Origin: Onthophagus taurus | Lineage: Eukaryota; Arthropoda; Insecta; Coleoptera; Scarabaeidae | Direction: 5' to 3' | DNA length: 64,000 nt | NCBI RefSeq assembly: GCF_036711975.1 | Contig: NC_091973.1 | Location: 16,182,001 to 16,246,000 of the forward strand | Shown: piece after piece, positions 1-11,218 of the stretch | Numbering within the stretch: the first letter of the stretch is position 1 | Layout: the number at the start of each line of letters is the position of its first letter | Position numbers and translations under genes: made by a program | Notes under the pieces: generated by a model | What the model was told of the DNA's origin: nothing | Databases searched by the model: none | What the model saw: the letters and a program-made list of their open reading frames with translations, nothing else

Positions 1-385
1 CCCGTCTCTTTAAATGTCGCGCGGTAAGATTTTACAAAGGGTTTGCGATGGTCATAAAAAAATGAGATAACGCAATCACCTAGAATTTTAATTTTTTGAT
101 GGTATTTATTCTTTTAAGTTTCGTTTGGACATCACTTTGCTTTTGGCGATCGTGAGCGGTTGTTGATAGTGTTTTGCTATTTTTTGCTGAGCGTTTTCTT
201 CTTTATATTTGATTTTGATAGTCTTAAGGTGGAATTTCGTTGCGACGTCCAGCGTTCGCGGCCCGCCGCGACGTCCAGCAGTAACGGCCAGCCGTTACGT
301 TCGCGTGAATTTCGTTGGAACGTCTGAGTCTGTGCTTCGGCAGCATTTATGTTCATGCTTCTGTAGTGAAAGGTGCTTTTTAAAA

Positions 386-2597
386 ATGGATAGGAAGACG
401 TTAGCGGCATTGATTTTGCTAGAAGAAGAAGAAGATGATGATATTAGGCTTTTGCTATCCATTCGTGAGGACACTAGCGAGTTATATAAATCTCGAAACC
501 AAGAAGGGTATTTTGAAATACTTATAAGAAATCATCTCAATGCCGATGATGAAAAGTTTCGCAGTTTCTTCAGGCTAAATAAAGAGCAATTTAATTTTGT
601 GTTGAATCTCGTTCATGCAGATTTGAAGAAACAATCCACAAATTGTGTGAAAAACCCAATTTCTCCTGAGGAAAAGTTAGCGTTGACCTTAAGGTAAGGA
701 TGTTTTCTTTGTAAAAAAATACAGATGTTTAAAAAAAAACCAACAATTTTATCAAAAATGCACGTTTAATTAACAAAAGCAATATATAAGTTTATTTCAT
801 GTTGTAATAGTCGTTTGAATAGGGTGTCATAAACGTAGTGGGCGTATGATCGTCAGGTGTACTTGTATTATGGGAAGTATTGAGGGAAAATGTTGGAGTT
901 GGTGCCTGTGGTTGGTGGGGTTGTGTCTGTGTATGTGGAATATTTATTATTGGGGAAGATGCTTGTAAATTAGTCACTAGTGTTAGGATTTGTAACTTTG
1001 CTTGCGATATTAAATTGGGAGGTAGCTTTTTTACCATTAGAGCGATGCTTCTCATGAATAAATCCACTTCATCTTCTTCCTTTTGGTGCGTTAATTGTGA
1101 TAGAACGTGAAGACGATGTTTAGACCGTTCTTCCAATTCGTGTAATAATTTCGCTTTTGCGTTGCTAGGTGTTGAACTGCTGCAAGTTGGCGTGTTTGAA
1201 CGGCTTCTATCGTCCATGTTTGTTCTTTTTAGTATTTTCGGATTTGGCTGATTTAAATGTATGGAATCTGGTGATCCTACGTCGTCTTTAATTATTCTTG
1301 ATTGCGATTCCGAATCAGTTTGAACATCTTCATCGCCGCTATCCTGAGTATTCTGAGATGATTCGGTGTTTTGCTGTACATTACAATTTTGAATGCGGCT
1401 ACAATAATAAATAAATAAGAAAACTTAAAAAAACATAACTCAAAAGAGATAGTATACCTTCGTTCAGATTTGAGAAGTTCCAAAAATGTTAGCTGTTCGT
1501 ATAAATGCCATTTTGATGGTCTTGTTGATGCTGCCGAACCAGTTCCTTGCTTTTGTTATCTTTTTTGTTTTAAGTAGTTATCGCGAATATTTTTCCATCG
1601 CAATTTACAATCCTCGGCTGGAAAAATAAAATAAGAATAGGTACATAATATAAAAACATGAAATTGTATCGTATCGTATCGAATGATGTTTTGATGTTCT
1701 TTTTTTTAGGTTTTTAGCTACAGGTGAAACATTTAAATCCCTTTCATTTGCCTTTCGTATCTCATCCAGCTACATTTCAATTGTTGTCCGAGAAACATTA
1801 GAAGTGCTATGTCTGCGTTTAGTTCCTATATTTCTACCACCACAAAATGAAATAGATATGAAGGAAAAAGCACAGGAATTTTGGAATAAGTGGAATTTTC
1901 CTAACTGCGTCGCAGGAGTTGATGGCAAACATATTCGAGTTTTTTGTCCCAGAAAAAGCGGATCGCTATTCTTCAATTACAAGGATTATTTCTCAATATT
2001 ATTGCTTGCTATGGTAGATGCAAATTGCAAATTTTTATTTGTGGATGTTGGTGCCTATGGAAAAGAAGGAGATAGTACCATTTTTTCAACTTCTGAAATG
2101 GGCAAACAAGTGTACTCTGGAAAATTATTTCCAAAAGACGAAATGTTGTAGTTGGCGATGAAGCGTTTAGATTACACAGACATTTAATGAAACCATACAG
2201 CAAATTATCTGCTAAATCGGATAGGAGGAAAACTATTTACAACTATCGATTATGCAGAGCTCGACGAGTCACTGAAAACGCATTTGGTCTTTTAAGCCAA
2301 ATTTTTCGCATTTACTACACACCAATAGCTATAAATCCAGAATCGTGTGATAAGTTGATCATGGTAACTTGTTGTTTGCACAATCTGTTAAGAGATGCAT
2401 TTTTGGAGAAAGGCAATCGACCCTTTTACGAATATGATCCAAATGTACAGATCCCGAACAATGTGACTCCATTAGCAGGAGCAGGTGGCTTTGCAAGTGC
2501 AAATGGTTTGGAAGTAAGGGAAATGTTCACCCAGTTTTTTAATGAGGATGGGGCACTCCATTGGCAGAATGATCGTGTTTTTAGAGTGTCCAGTTAA
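386..2597 (+). CDS. Harbinger (HARBI1-like) transposase, two exons, one frameshift
   Basis: Exon 1 (386-693) starts at the ATG of MDRKTLAALILLEEEEDDD and ends at AG|gtaagg. Exon 2 begins at 1710 after a T-rich acceptor, and the join reads LRFLATGETFKSL, the usual HARBI1 block. The DDE catalytic residues are visible: Asp in AGVDGKHIRV, Asp in YGKEGDSTIF, and Glu in TENAFGLL. Near 2148 the frame shifts, apparently through a small deletion between FPKDEML and VVGDEAF, so the product is probably not made intact. The rest continues to TAA at 2597. The joined length of about 398 residues matches the family. The protein would cut and rejoin the element's ends with its MADF partner. Confidence 0.88.
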
Positions 2598-2975
2598 TTT
2601 CTGTATGCTATTATACAGTGAGCGCAAAACTATTGGAATAAATTCACTTAAAATTCTTTTGTTTTTGAAAACATATTCGGACCCGCTAATTTTTATTTTT
2701 AGTTGCGCATTTTCAAAACTAATTTTTATTTATACAGGGTGCCCCAGAAATATAAATAGTTTAATATAAATAATTTAATATAATGTACTTAGCTAGCACA
2801 AATATATACATGCATACTTACATTTCTTCAATAACACTACACCAATCTTATTCCACGCATTTTCCCGAATCTGGTGATCCTTAAAGTCCTTATTTGCATG
2901 GTCGTAAATGCAAGGATATTCACGTACTTGTTCAATTAATAATTCGTCATCATCATGAGAAAATTTTTGCGACAT
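792..2975 (-). CDS. MADF/BESS-domain accessory protein of Harbinger-1, three exons
   Basis: Read on the minus strand. Exon 1 starts at ATG 2975 with a MADF domain (LLIEQVREYPCIYDHANK, AWNKIGVVL) and ends near 2822 at gtaagt. Exon 2 (about 1619-1462) follows a tttttccag acceptor and completes MADF with CKLRWKNIRDNYLKQKR; an in-frame TAA directly after this block is a likely inactivating change. Exon 3 (about 1397-792) holds acidic sequence, then a C-terminal BESS-like motif (DEVDLFMRSIALMVKKLPP) and a Pro/Thr-rich tail. In this superfamily such proteins bind the ends and help the transposase reach the nucleus. Exons 2 and 3 lie inside the transposase intron, and transposase exon 2 lies inside this gene's first intron. 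Confidence 0.8.
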
Positions 2976-3353
2976 TTTTAATCTAAATACGAACTCTGCA
3001 TGCAAATATAACCTCTCAAATATAAAGTCACGGTTGGCGTTCGCGTCTCGACATGTTTTTGAGCAGTCGGGACGCAGCTGTCGACGGCTGGCCGCTGAGC
3101 CGTCGGGACGCGCCGCGTCAACGAAATCAATTCCATTGTATGCATTGTATTAGTGCTTGACTGCCGGACGTCGCGGCGGGCCGCGAACGCTGGACGTCGC
3201 AACGAAATTCCACCTTTACGACTGCGTTATTTTTATATTAAGATAGTATTAATTTATTGTTATTTTTCGTAGCGGTTTCTTGTTTTTTTTTTGCTTTTGA
3301 TAGTGTTAAATTAGAGTATTAAGGTAGTGATAATTTAGTGTTAAGTATTCACG

Positions 3354-4878
3354 ATGAAGGTGTTAGGTCAACCGGAAAGTAGTTTTGCGCAAAGACTGCG
3401 AATATGTGCTCTGGCCGAGGCCGGAATACCCATTCATCAAATTTGCAACCAAGTGAATTTGTCGGTAAGATTGAATAATTTTGAATATTATGATTATATA
3501 GTAAGCTTAATTCCGATTTTATCATCTACCAATTACAATTATTTTGACAATGTAAATACACAATAGTTTAACTTTTAATAAAATAATTTTGTGCTTTTGA
3601 TCTGCCCATCAATTTTGTTTTTAGAAGGCAATAAAATCTGTGTGAATTTGCAGTAAAATTTGCCCGATTTTAAATGAAACTTGGGTGTATTTTAAGGAGC
3701 TCTATAATAATCCTTTTCATTTGCCAAGAATAATGGAATACATTAATCAAAAGGGTTACTTGAATTATTTTTGAAAACATGAAATTCTTTGTGGTTCTAT
3801 TTTTCGCTTTGTTGGTAGAGATGGACAGTAAACAAATGGATAAGGCGAGGCGCTTTGAATGGCGAGAGGGGTTTAAAGAGCACACGAGTAGTGCCAAGAA
3901 AAACAACTGCCGATGAAGATGAGCGAATTGTCAATTATGCTCGTATGCACCCAACTTGCCCATCAAGAGCTATCCGCCAGGAATTAATAGTCGACTGCTC
4001 CCTTCAAACCATTCGAAACCGTTTAAACGAGAATGGTATTTTAAAGTAATACATAGAAAAAAGCAGAATGACTAAACAATTTTAATAATTTTATAGGTTT
4101 GCGGGCTAGAATACCGGCAGAAAAAATTCAGCTGTCACCCCAGAATGCCCAGCACAGATTGAGATTTGGTGAAGAAAATATAAACCGGGATTGGCGAGGT
4201 GTCATATTTTCGGATGAAAAGACGTTTTTGTCATCCCAAAATTCGAAACAGCGAGTTTGGCGTCGTAGTGGGACGAAATATGACGCCGAAAATGTCGTTA
4301 CGATGGCAACCTGTGGACGAGTCTCACTTGGTAAGCTCTAGAACCTTGTAACTACTCTATGATGATGATATCTGACGAATTACTACAATTACCACAATAA
4401 CTGTTTATCAGGTGTATGGGGTTGGATGAGCGATGCCGGGCCTGGAGCGTTGGTTAAAGTTTCGCCCCCAACATTTACTGCTCGGCATTATGTTGGGGTT
4501 TTGGAAGAGATTTTTATTCCAAGTGTGAGGGCAGTATATCCTGAGGATGAGGTGGAGGTTCTAACATTTGTACAAGACAACAGCCCCATCCATACCGCTC
4601 GGTTAGTCGAGGAGTGGTTTCAAGACAATAATAACGTAGAACGATTAAAATGGCCTCCACGCTTGCCCGATTTAAATCCCATTGAAGAGGTGTGGGGTTA
4701 TATGGTACGCGGGTGGGAATTTGACGAACGATTTCGGGACCGAGCTATTTTAGAAGAATACGTTATGCGGAAATGGGATAGTCTTCGTGGCGGGGATTTA
4801 TGTCAGCGATTGGTCGGCTCAATGACATCCCGATTAGAAGAATGTCAAAATAATAACGGGTTATACACCCATTATTAA
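3354..4878 (+). CDS. Tc1-like DDE transposase gene, four exons, uninterrupted (342 aa)
   Basis: Exons are 3354-3464, 3819-4035, 4097-4330 and 4412-4878, all with GT-AG introns. The joins read CNQVNLS|RWTVNKWI, RLNENG|LRARIPAE and GRVSLG|VWGWMSDAG, giving 342 residues with no stop, the usual Tc1 length. The N-terminus is a paired-like helix-turn-helix region (residues about 8-110). The catalytic triad is Asp in IFSDEKTF, Asp in FVQDNSPIHTA and Glu in PDLNPIEEVW; 35 residues separate the last two (DD35E). Most Tc1 genes lack introns. I could not find terminal inverted repeats around it, so it may be a domesticated host gene or an element whose ends I missed. Harbinger-1 lies just upstream. Confidence 0.88.
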
Positions 4879-5159
4879 ATTTTGACATAACAAATTTTAT
4901 TCATTATTAAGTAGGTATAATTTTTATTATTAAAGTGTTCTTAATATTTGATGAAATCTTTTTAATTTTTTCAATGCTGACCGACAAAACCAAGTGAGAA
5001 ACAACAAGCGCATACCTGGCTGTGGTCCTCAAGACGAAAAAGATAGAACTCTTCATCCCGCGGGATGATGAGTCCCTTCCAAAGCCGGTAAGTTGAGACA
5101 ACCTTAATAAAATTAATATTAACCATCAATATTTTTTTTCTTGCAATTGAATCCTGGAT
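4879..5159. other. Intergenic; possible stray exon
   Basis: AT-rich sequence follows the Tc1-like stop. A GC-richer patch at about 4999-5087 is open on the plus strand and ends in a strong donor-like CCGgtaag, so it could be an exon, but no product is recognised and no convincing acceptor is seen. Confidence 0.2.
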
Positions 5160-5364
5160 ATAACGACTTCCGCAGAAATCCGGGTGGTCCGGGAGAAGAA
5201 GGGGGGGGTTTTTAGTGGGTAGCAGGTGCTAATTAATTGTAGTCCCACACTCCCGGCCGAAATACGATTTTTCCGACCCACGAACTATAGGCGCCATCAG
5301 TAGGCCGGGGTGCGTAAGGCATTTTCCCCTCCTCTGCGCAAAAAAAAAATATATATATATATAT
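5160..5364 (+). mobile_element. Probable 3' tail of a 5'-truncated non-LTR retrotransposon
   Basis: A GC-rich segment with GGGGGGGTTTTTAGTGGGT and CATTTTCCCCTCCTCTGCGC is followed by an A-run and a (TA)n tract. This resembles the 3' untranslated end of insect LINEs of the R1/Jockey type joined to a poly(A)-like tail. No coding sequence of the element remains, so the family is uncertain. Confidence 0.4.
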
Positions 5365-6305
5365 AATAAAATGTTTTATTATTAATAAAATTTTCTTTGT
5401 AAATAAATGAATTATATACTCAAAATCAAATGGTTTTTCATTATAATATGGAATATTATCATGCTCATAAATAACAATCTATAAAATTCAGTTTACAGGT
5501 AGTTTCAACAGAAATTTTATATTACCTTATGTGAATAAGGTAATAAATTTTTTAACATTACTAAAGTGTACAAAAAATAAAAAGTTTATTGTTTACCCAT
5601 TTACGATGAAGGTGAGAAATTATTGTAAAATTTTAGGACTTATTACAAAAAAAATATATCAACTCAAGAAATATAAATTCGCAAAAGCCTTATGTCAAAA
5701 ATACGCAAAAAAATGTGAAGAAACGGTGCGTAAACGCATTAATGGTCGTAAATGGCTTGAAATTATTGAGACTTTCTATAATATTAAACGGTTAAAATGC
5801 CATTTTAAATGAGATTAGAAAAAAAATATTACTAATGGAAATTAAGAGACGATTTTTACATCGAATTTTAACTAAACTCTTTAACTTTACGAAGATATAC
5901 AGTACAGAAACGTATTTAAAATTAAGAAACAATTTTTTTCACTTATTAAAGTTCAATTATTTTATTTTAATGAATATATTTGACTATTTTATGAATTTTT
6001 AAAATCGACTACGTCATAACATTGGTACAGTTATTTGAATTGTAAAAACGAAATTGTGTATTTTTGTTCGAATCCAAGGCACGCTCGACTTTAAGCTGGC
6101 ATCGGGCGCCCGGCATTTCAGGGTTGAAGAGACGACAAGGCTAGAGCAAAGGTTCGAGAGAAAATGAGTATGCCCCTCCAGTCTTCGATTCTTCGGCCGT
6201 ACTCGGCAAAGCGACCGTGCGGGGGATTTGTTTTCTGTCCCTTACGCCATGTAGTAAATAAGGTTTGGCCGATAGTACTTAGAAAATATATGCTTAGTTT
6301 AGAAG
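5365..6305. other. AT-rich region, no recognised gene
   Basis: The stretch is A/T-rich. A 93-codon frame at 5531-5812 is Lys/Tyr/Ile-rich and resembles nothing known; it is probably chance. A GC-richer patch at about 6065-6250 has no identifiable content. Confidence 0.4.
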
Positions 6306-7620
6306 GTTATAGGAGTGAGGGGAATAGATCGATGGATAACATTTTTAATTGTATATTATGGATATATTTATTGATGATTTTGAGTGGAAAGTTGTTTTGC
6401 TGAGCAAGCTTATAAATATAGTTAAATTCGTGTATACGATCATCGTTTGACAAAGGATATTCCAACGCTCTATGAATCAAAAACCTGAAATTAACCATTT
6501 TATGTGTCATAGTGTGGGCAGAATCAAAAGGAATGGTGGCCGCGATGTTAGTAGGTTTTCTATGTATGTTATTTGTTATCTTATCGTTTTGATTTTCAAT
6601 ACAGAGGTCTAAAAAGTTCAGTTTCTTGTCTTTTTCTATTTCAATAGTGAACACTAGTGTTTGACCTGTTAAGGATTTTTTAATGTCAGTGTTTGACCGA
6701 GCCATATTATTTTTCTTGTAGATCCCTCTGCCTTTGCATATAATGATCAAAATATGATCAAATACATATCTGATTCATTTAAAGTTACTTACCCTACATA
6801 TAAAATACAACATCCTGAAGTAATATTTTTTAAAAATTAAAAAGGAAAACAGTATTTCGCATTTAGTGTTTAACCACTTTGATTACATTAACACTGACCA
6901 ACGGTCAATTACTGGCGTTTTACCTTATTTAAGTATTCTAAAAATGATTGAAGTTCGCTTTCGTTTCCTTCCCAGATGCAAAAGACATCATCGACGTAAC
7001 GTATCCATTTATAAATATGCTTTCTATATGGATTAAGATCATTAATAATATACTCATTTTCCATGTGGTTGAGATATATTTCAGAAAGTATGCCCGACAA
7101 TGGCATTCCCATTGGTAGACCATCAGGTATTTTAAATGATCAAATTTACAGTAATTTTGTTTTATTATGTGTTCAAGGATGATATTAAAGTGATTTAAGG
7201 TGGTTTCATTATTGAAGTGTTTGGCAAAGATTTCAAACATAATTTAAGGGTAAGGTCAATTGGAACATTAGGGTATAGGTTTGTTACGTCAAAGGAAGTT
7301 ACGATTTTATTTTTTAGACTTAAGTTCTTAGTTTTACTGACAAATTTCTCGGTGTTATTTATGGAGTGTGTTGGTATGAAATGAACTATTTTAAAGATGT
7401 TTAGCATAAATTTAGCTAGTTTTTCAGTAGGTGAGCCCTTGTACGATGTAATAGGTCTGATTGGTAAATCTTTCTTGTGTAGTTTTAGCAGTGAATATAG
7501 AGGTGGAACTCTAGGGTTCATATGTATGAAGAAAGTGGTTTGGAAAATTTTTTGTTGTTGGAATTTTTTAGGAAAGGTGTGAATTCAATTAGAGTTTCTT
7601 TACATTTGTTAATTATGTCT
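6306..7620 (-). mobile_element. Penelope-like retroelement fragment (PLE-1), broken
   Basis: Minus-strand reverse transcriptase pieces lie in order: PPLYSLLKLHKKDLPIRPIT and SFDVTNLYPNVPI (7195-7521), MGMPLSGILSEIY and WIRYVDDVF (6909-7112), then FTIEIEKDKKLNFLDL with the IHRKPTN block (6307-6655). This motif order is typical of Penelope-type RT. The element is truncated at both ends, lacks a GIY-YIG domain, is broken in several places, and is interrupted by the MITE at 6650-6926. Confidence 0.8.
6650..6926. mobile_element. Short MITE derived from the pogo-like element at 30577-32182
   Basis: About 275 bp closely match both ends of the 1.6-kb pogo-like element. The left block (AGTGTTTGACCTG through CCCTCTGCCTTTGCATATAA) and the right end (CAACGGTCAATTACTGGCG) are shared, with the middle deleted. 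It sits inside the Penelope-like RT between its LEYLN and FTIE blocks, at a TA dinucleotide, so it is younger than that copy. Confidence 0.8.
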
Positions 7621-7624
7621 ATTT

Positions 7625-8080
7625 TTCGATAGAGTTATGAATTTTTTACGTATTTCGTTGGTGATTTCGACCCCTTATTCCCTGAATTTCCAGGAATCTC
7701 GCGGATATGTTATTCGGAACGTTATTTTCGATCTTTGGACTGAGTTTGGAGGTGTCACCAAATTTTTCGACAAAGTTATGAATTTTTTACGTATTTCGGG
7801 GGTGATTTCGACCCCTTATCCCCTGAATTTCCGCGAATCTCGCGGATATGATATTCAAAACGTTATTTTCGATCTTTTGACTGAGTTTGGAGGTGTCACA
7901 AAAATTATCGACAAAGTTATGAATTTTTTACGTATTTTCAGGGTGATTTCGACCTCTTATCCCCTTAATTTCGGCGAACCTCGCGTATGTTATTCGAAAC
8001 GTTATTTTCGATCTTTGGACTGAGTTTGGAGGTGTCATAAAATTTTTCGACAAAATTATGGATTTTTTACGTACGTTTTT
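7625..8080. repeat. Tandem satellite, about 141-bp monomer, three copies
   Basis: The phrase ATGAATTTTTTACGTATTT recurs at 7637, 7778 and 7919, with a diverged start of a fourth at 8058, giving periods of 141, 141 and 139 bp. Monomers share GATTTCGACC, CTCGCGGATATG and GAGTTTGGAGGTGTCA. Because 141 is a multiple of three, one frame stays open across nearly three monomers (7637-8023); this is a period effect and not a gene. Confidence 0.9.
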
Positions 8081-8593
8081 CCTGACTATAGGTTTCAATT
8101 AATTGAAAACTTATTATAGTTACTAAAGTACGTAACTATATTCAACTGGCTATTCTTTCTTAGTTTGACCTATATCCCCTCACTCAAATCTACGCGCTCT
8201 CTTGTGTGACGTCACACCGGTTTGAGACACGTGCCTATGATAATTCGCAATATTTAGAGAATATAGAGAAACAATTTAAGTGTAAAAAATTAAAAAGTTT
8301 AAACATCAAAATGTTTATTTCAACAAAATTAATGTATTATTTACCTTTTTTTGATACCTATTATACTCAGGTTTACTACTAAATTGATTCAGACCTGCAT
8401 GACGTCACTCCCTTCCACAACCAACAAGTAGTGGATTAGCCGTCAATTAATTATCTTAAAAATACTGTATGCAATCAATATCACAGTATTTTTATTGCAA
8501 TACGCGAGTTGCGTATGATGCGTATTGCATTGTGATATTGGTTGCATACTTGCAATGATGACGTCGGGTACGATAATTAATTAACACACCGTA
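8081..8593. other. Non-coding; two CRE-like palindromes and one hairpin
   Basis: No gene seen. GTGTGACGTCACAC at 8204-8217 is a perfect palindrome containing the CRE octamer TGACGTCA, which recurs at 8400-8407. An inverted repeat at about 8467-8549 pairs GTATGCAATCAATATCACA with its near complement, with an inner GCAATACGC/GCGTATTGC stem, and is flanked by TAATTAAT-rich DNA. It may be a small MITE. Confidence 0.45.
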
Positions 8594-10046
8594 TACAGAG
8601 GCCGAACTCCGGCTAATAAATTGGCACTCCTATCTATCCTTGTTCAACTAATGAAAACTTCGAAAACTTTCTCTCTCACAAAGACTGAAACTGTGTAGAT
8701 GGCGGTAGTGTAGTAGATCGATAAATACAAGCGGGAATTTGAATGCTCGTTTAAATCTAAATTCCATTATTTACAAATTTTAAAATGAAAACATTGATTT
8801 TTTGGACTTGTTATTAAAAAAAAACTAATAAAATATTATTAAATAAAAATGCAAACTTCAAAAGAATAAATCTATGTATATTTATAAACAAATATTTACA
8901 TTTAATCGTTTTCATGCTCATGGGTTCATTTTTGTACAATGGTAACGCATTTGCTTCAAGGCTACAGGAAAACCCATGAAAAACTCTAATGTCAAATACA
9001 TTTCTAAACAAATTTAGGTATACAATTTGCAATTGTAAACAACAAATTTAAGACAGCCAGAATAAAAAAATACTACGAAGCGACTAAAGTTAAAAGTATT
9101 ACAGCGAAAATGAGCAGTACACAGTATTAATGATAAAATGTTGTTTTACTTATAAAATAATTATTGTTTCCAAATTAACAGTTCATATAAAACTTTAATA
9201 TTTCTTTTTATTTGTTTCTGTTCGTATCAATTAGAATGCCAAAATATTTGAAACTTAATTAATGCTTTATTATTATTACTATAACTTAAAGTTAATCTTA
9301 AATTAAAATGAGCGAAAGAATAACAAACCCAGCAAAATTCATCAGAATTAAGACAAAACGAAAAAAAACAAGATTCATGTAACAGGTCTTAGTCTTAGTC
9401 ATCTATCTAACTTAAATTTATAAATATACTTATTGATATTTAATGGAAATCAAAATAACTTGACCACTTGCTCTACCGAACGTCCGCAAATGTAGCAAAT
9501 CCTACCAATTTCGGTCCTTACTTTATCACCAAAAACCAACTAATTCTAAGATAACAAATTATGACAATAAAACTAAGGAAAACTAAGTTGTACAAACAAA
9601 TATACTACTAAACAAATCTATAATCAAACGATATAGATTTGTTTAGTAGTTTAAATAGTCAAACGATAAACACGCAAAACTGTACAATAATTAAACAAAA
9701 CACAGATAAAAGATTGATGAAATTGATAAAAATTTAAATGGCTTAATAAGCAACTCACGAAAGTTCGTTAGTTCCGACAGAACCGGACGTAGCTGTGGGA
9801 TTTACAGATTTACGACTTGAAATACATAGCGCCATCTATTGCTTTTTTTTAACTCTACGAGTTTGCGACTTAAAAATTTTGAAATAAATGGTGCCATCTA
9901 TTGGTTCCTTTAAATACTACTATAACGCAACAATTGCGCCATCTACACAGTTTCAATCTATGTGAGAAAGTACCATACGAATTTTTCATTAGTTGAACAA
10001 GGATAGATAGGAGTGCCAATTTATTAGCCGGAGTCAGGCCTCTGTA
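8594..10046. mobile_element. Non-autonomous inverted-repeat transposon, about 1.45 kb
   Basis: Roughly 110-bp terminal inverted repeats lie at 8594-8703 and 9937-10046; the outermost bases are TACAGAGGCC and both arms share ACTCCGGCTAATAAATTGGC. A TA dinucleotide flanks each end (8592-8593, 10047-10048), suggesting a Tc1/mariner-type mobiliser. The 1.2-kb interior has no significant reading frame. Confidence 0.8.
9604..9650. repeat. Perfect 19-bp hairpin inside the inverted-repeat transposon
   Basis: ACTACTAAACAAATCTATA (9604-9622) is followed by a 9-base loop and its exact reverse complement (9632-9650). Confidence 0.85.
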
Positions 10047-10557
10047 TACTCTGTGGCCGAGTAGAAAAACATTGTGTTCTACATCGTGGACAAATATACT
10101 CTGCCATTTTATACTGTGATGTGCCAAGAATATAGATCTAATTTTTATATTCAACGCTTCAATCTATAGTGATTGTGAGTACACATTACTTAAAATCTTA
10201 GTCTAATTTAATTTATGAATTTTTATAGAAAAAATCTAACCTCACTTTCAAGAACAATTATTTAAGCAGCTTTGGGAAGCTTCTAACTTTGCTGTTATAT
10301 AAAGGTAAGTTTTTATTTTTTTTTATTAACCATAATTAATTAACAAACTAACTTTTATTTTGGTTTCAAAGAAACAAATTTTTAAAAAAAGATTAATGTT
10401 ATTCGAGGAACGGAATAGCTTTTCGTGGCGTATAGAGATTATAAATTTAGACTTAATTTTAACATGATCTTACGCTCCTTTCATACTTATTTGGAATCCG
10501 CTTACTCAGATCTTAGAAAATGGTCTTCACCTGCAAGTTTTAAGTCAACTACCTGAC
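10047..10557. other. No gene seen
   Basis: AT-rich sequence between two transposons. No long frame, repeat or recognisable domain was found. Confidence 0.4.
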
Positions 10558-10560
10558 TAA

Positions 10561-11120
10561 GGGCCGGTTCAACAATCAAGATAAACTGGGGATAAGTATT
10601 TCTCGGTATAAGGCCTTTCCTCCTTCTCTTCGTATAGCTTATTTCTGTTTCTTTTTAATTTATAATTCGCGTAAATCGTTCTTAAAAAATAGAGAGGTAT
10701 CTCTCTATTTTTTTGAAAAATTGACAACGGAATTCGACAAACGCAATTATTTGACATATTTAAGTAAAAAGCGGGTTGATATCCACCCAACCGTTTTCGA
10801 CTAAACCGCGATTTTCCGCGAAACTATATGGGATATCGAAAAAATAAAGTGTACTCCTAAGAACACATCACCTGTTCAAAATTGAATTTTTTTCGTCGAC
10901 TAGTTTTTGAGAAAGAAATTCGTAAATTGGACAAAGTTGTCGGCACGAAAACTGCAGCGGCAAAAATTTCCAATTTATAAATATAAGGTAGAAGTGTTTA
11001 CTGATTACAATAAACAGTAATTTTCCTATATATCGATCTTTAAACAGACGAAAATAGATTTTTCAAGTTATACCGAAACATACTTATCCCGAGTTTATCT
11101 TGCGATTGTTGAACCGGCCC
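10561..11120. mobile_element. Harbinger-type MITE, 560 bp (GGGCCGGTTCAAC family)
   Basis: Inverted termini start GGGCCGGTTCAACAATC and continue as near-matches for about 45 bp (AAGATAAACT-GGGATAAGTAT). The flanks are TAA at 10558-10560 and 11121-11123, the Harbinger-type 3-bp duplication. Internal blocks such as ACCGCGATTTTCCGCGAAAC recur in the copy at about 53480-53800, and a lone end lies at 16244. No coding capacity. Confidence 0.85.
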
Positions 11121-11218
11121 TAAATAAAATAGAGTATATAATCCCGTATTACGTGTCGTCGCCATATTTGTCGTTGCTACAGCAGTAATTTTTCGTTTAT
11201 TTTGAAATATTTAAATTT

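Larger units (their letters stand above)
227..3215 (+). mobile_element. PIF/Harbinger DNA transposon (Harbinger-1), nearly complete
   Basis: Terminal inverted repeats of 56 bp with a single mismatch lie at 227-282 and 3160-3215, both starting AGGTGGAATTTCGTTGCGAC when read inward. They are flanked by the 3-bp duplication TTA (224-226 and 3216-3218), which is the Harbinger target preference. GC-rich subterminal DNA sits inside both ends. The element carries the two genes typical of the superfamily, a DDE transposase and a MADF/BESS DNA-binding partner, on opposite strands. The nearly identical ends suggest a fairly recent insertion, although both genes carry a lesion. Confidence 0.93.

Noticed and set aside
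5531-5812. 93-codon Lys/Tyr-rich frame
   Set aside because: Composition follows the AT-rich DNA; no motif, splice sites or homologue recognised.
7637-8023. 128-codon open frame
   Set aside because: It is the satellite read through because the monomer length is a multiple of three; residues simply repeat with the DNA.
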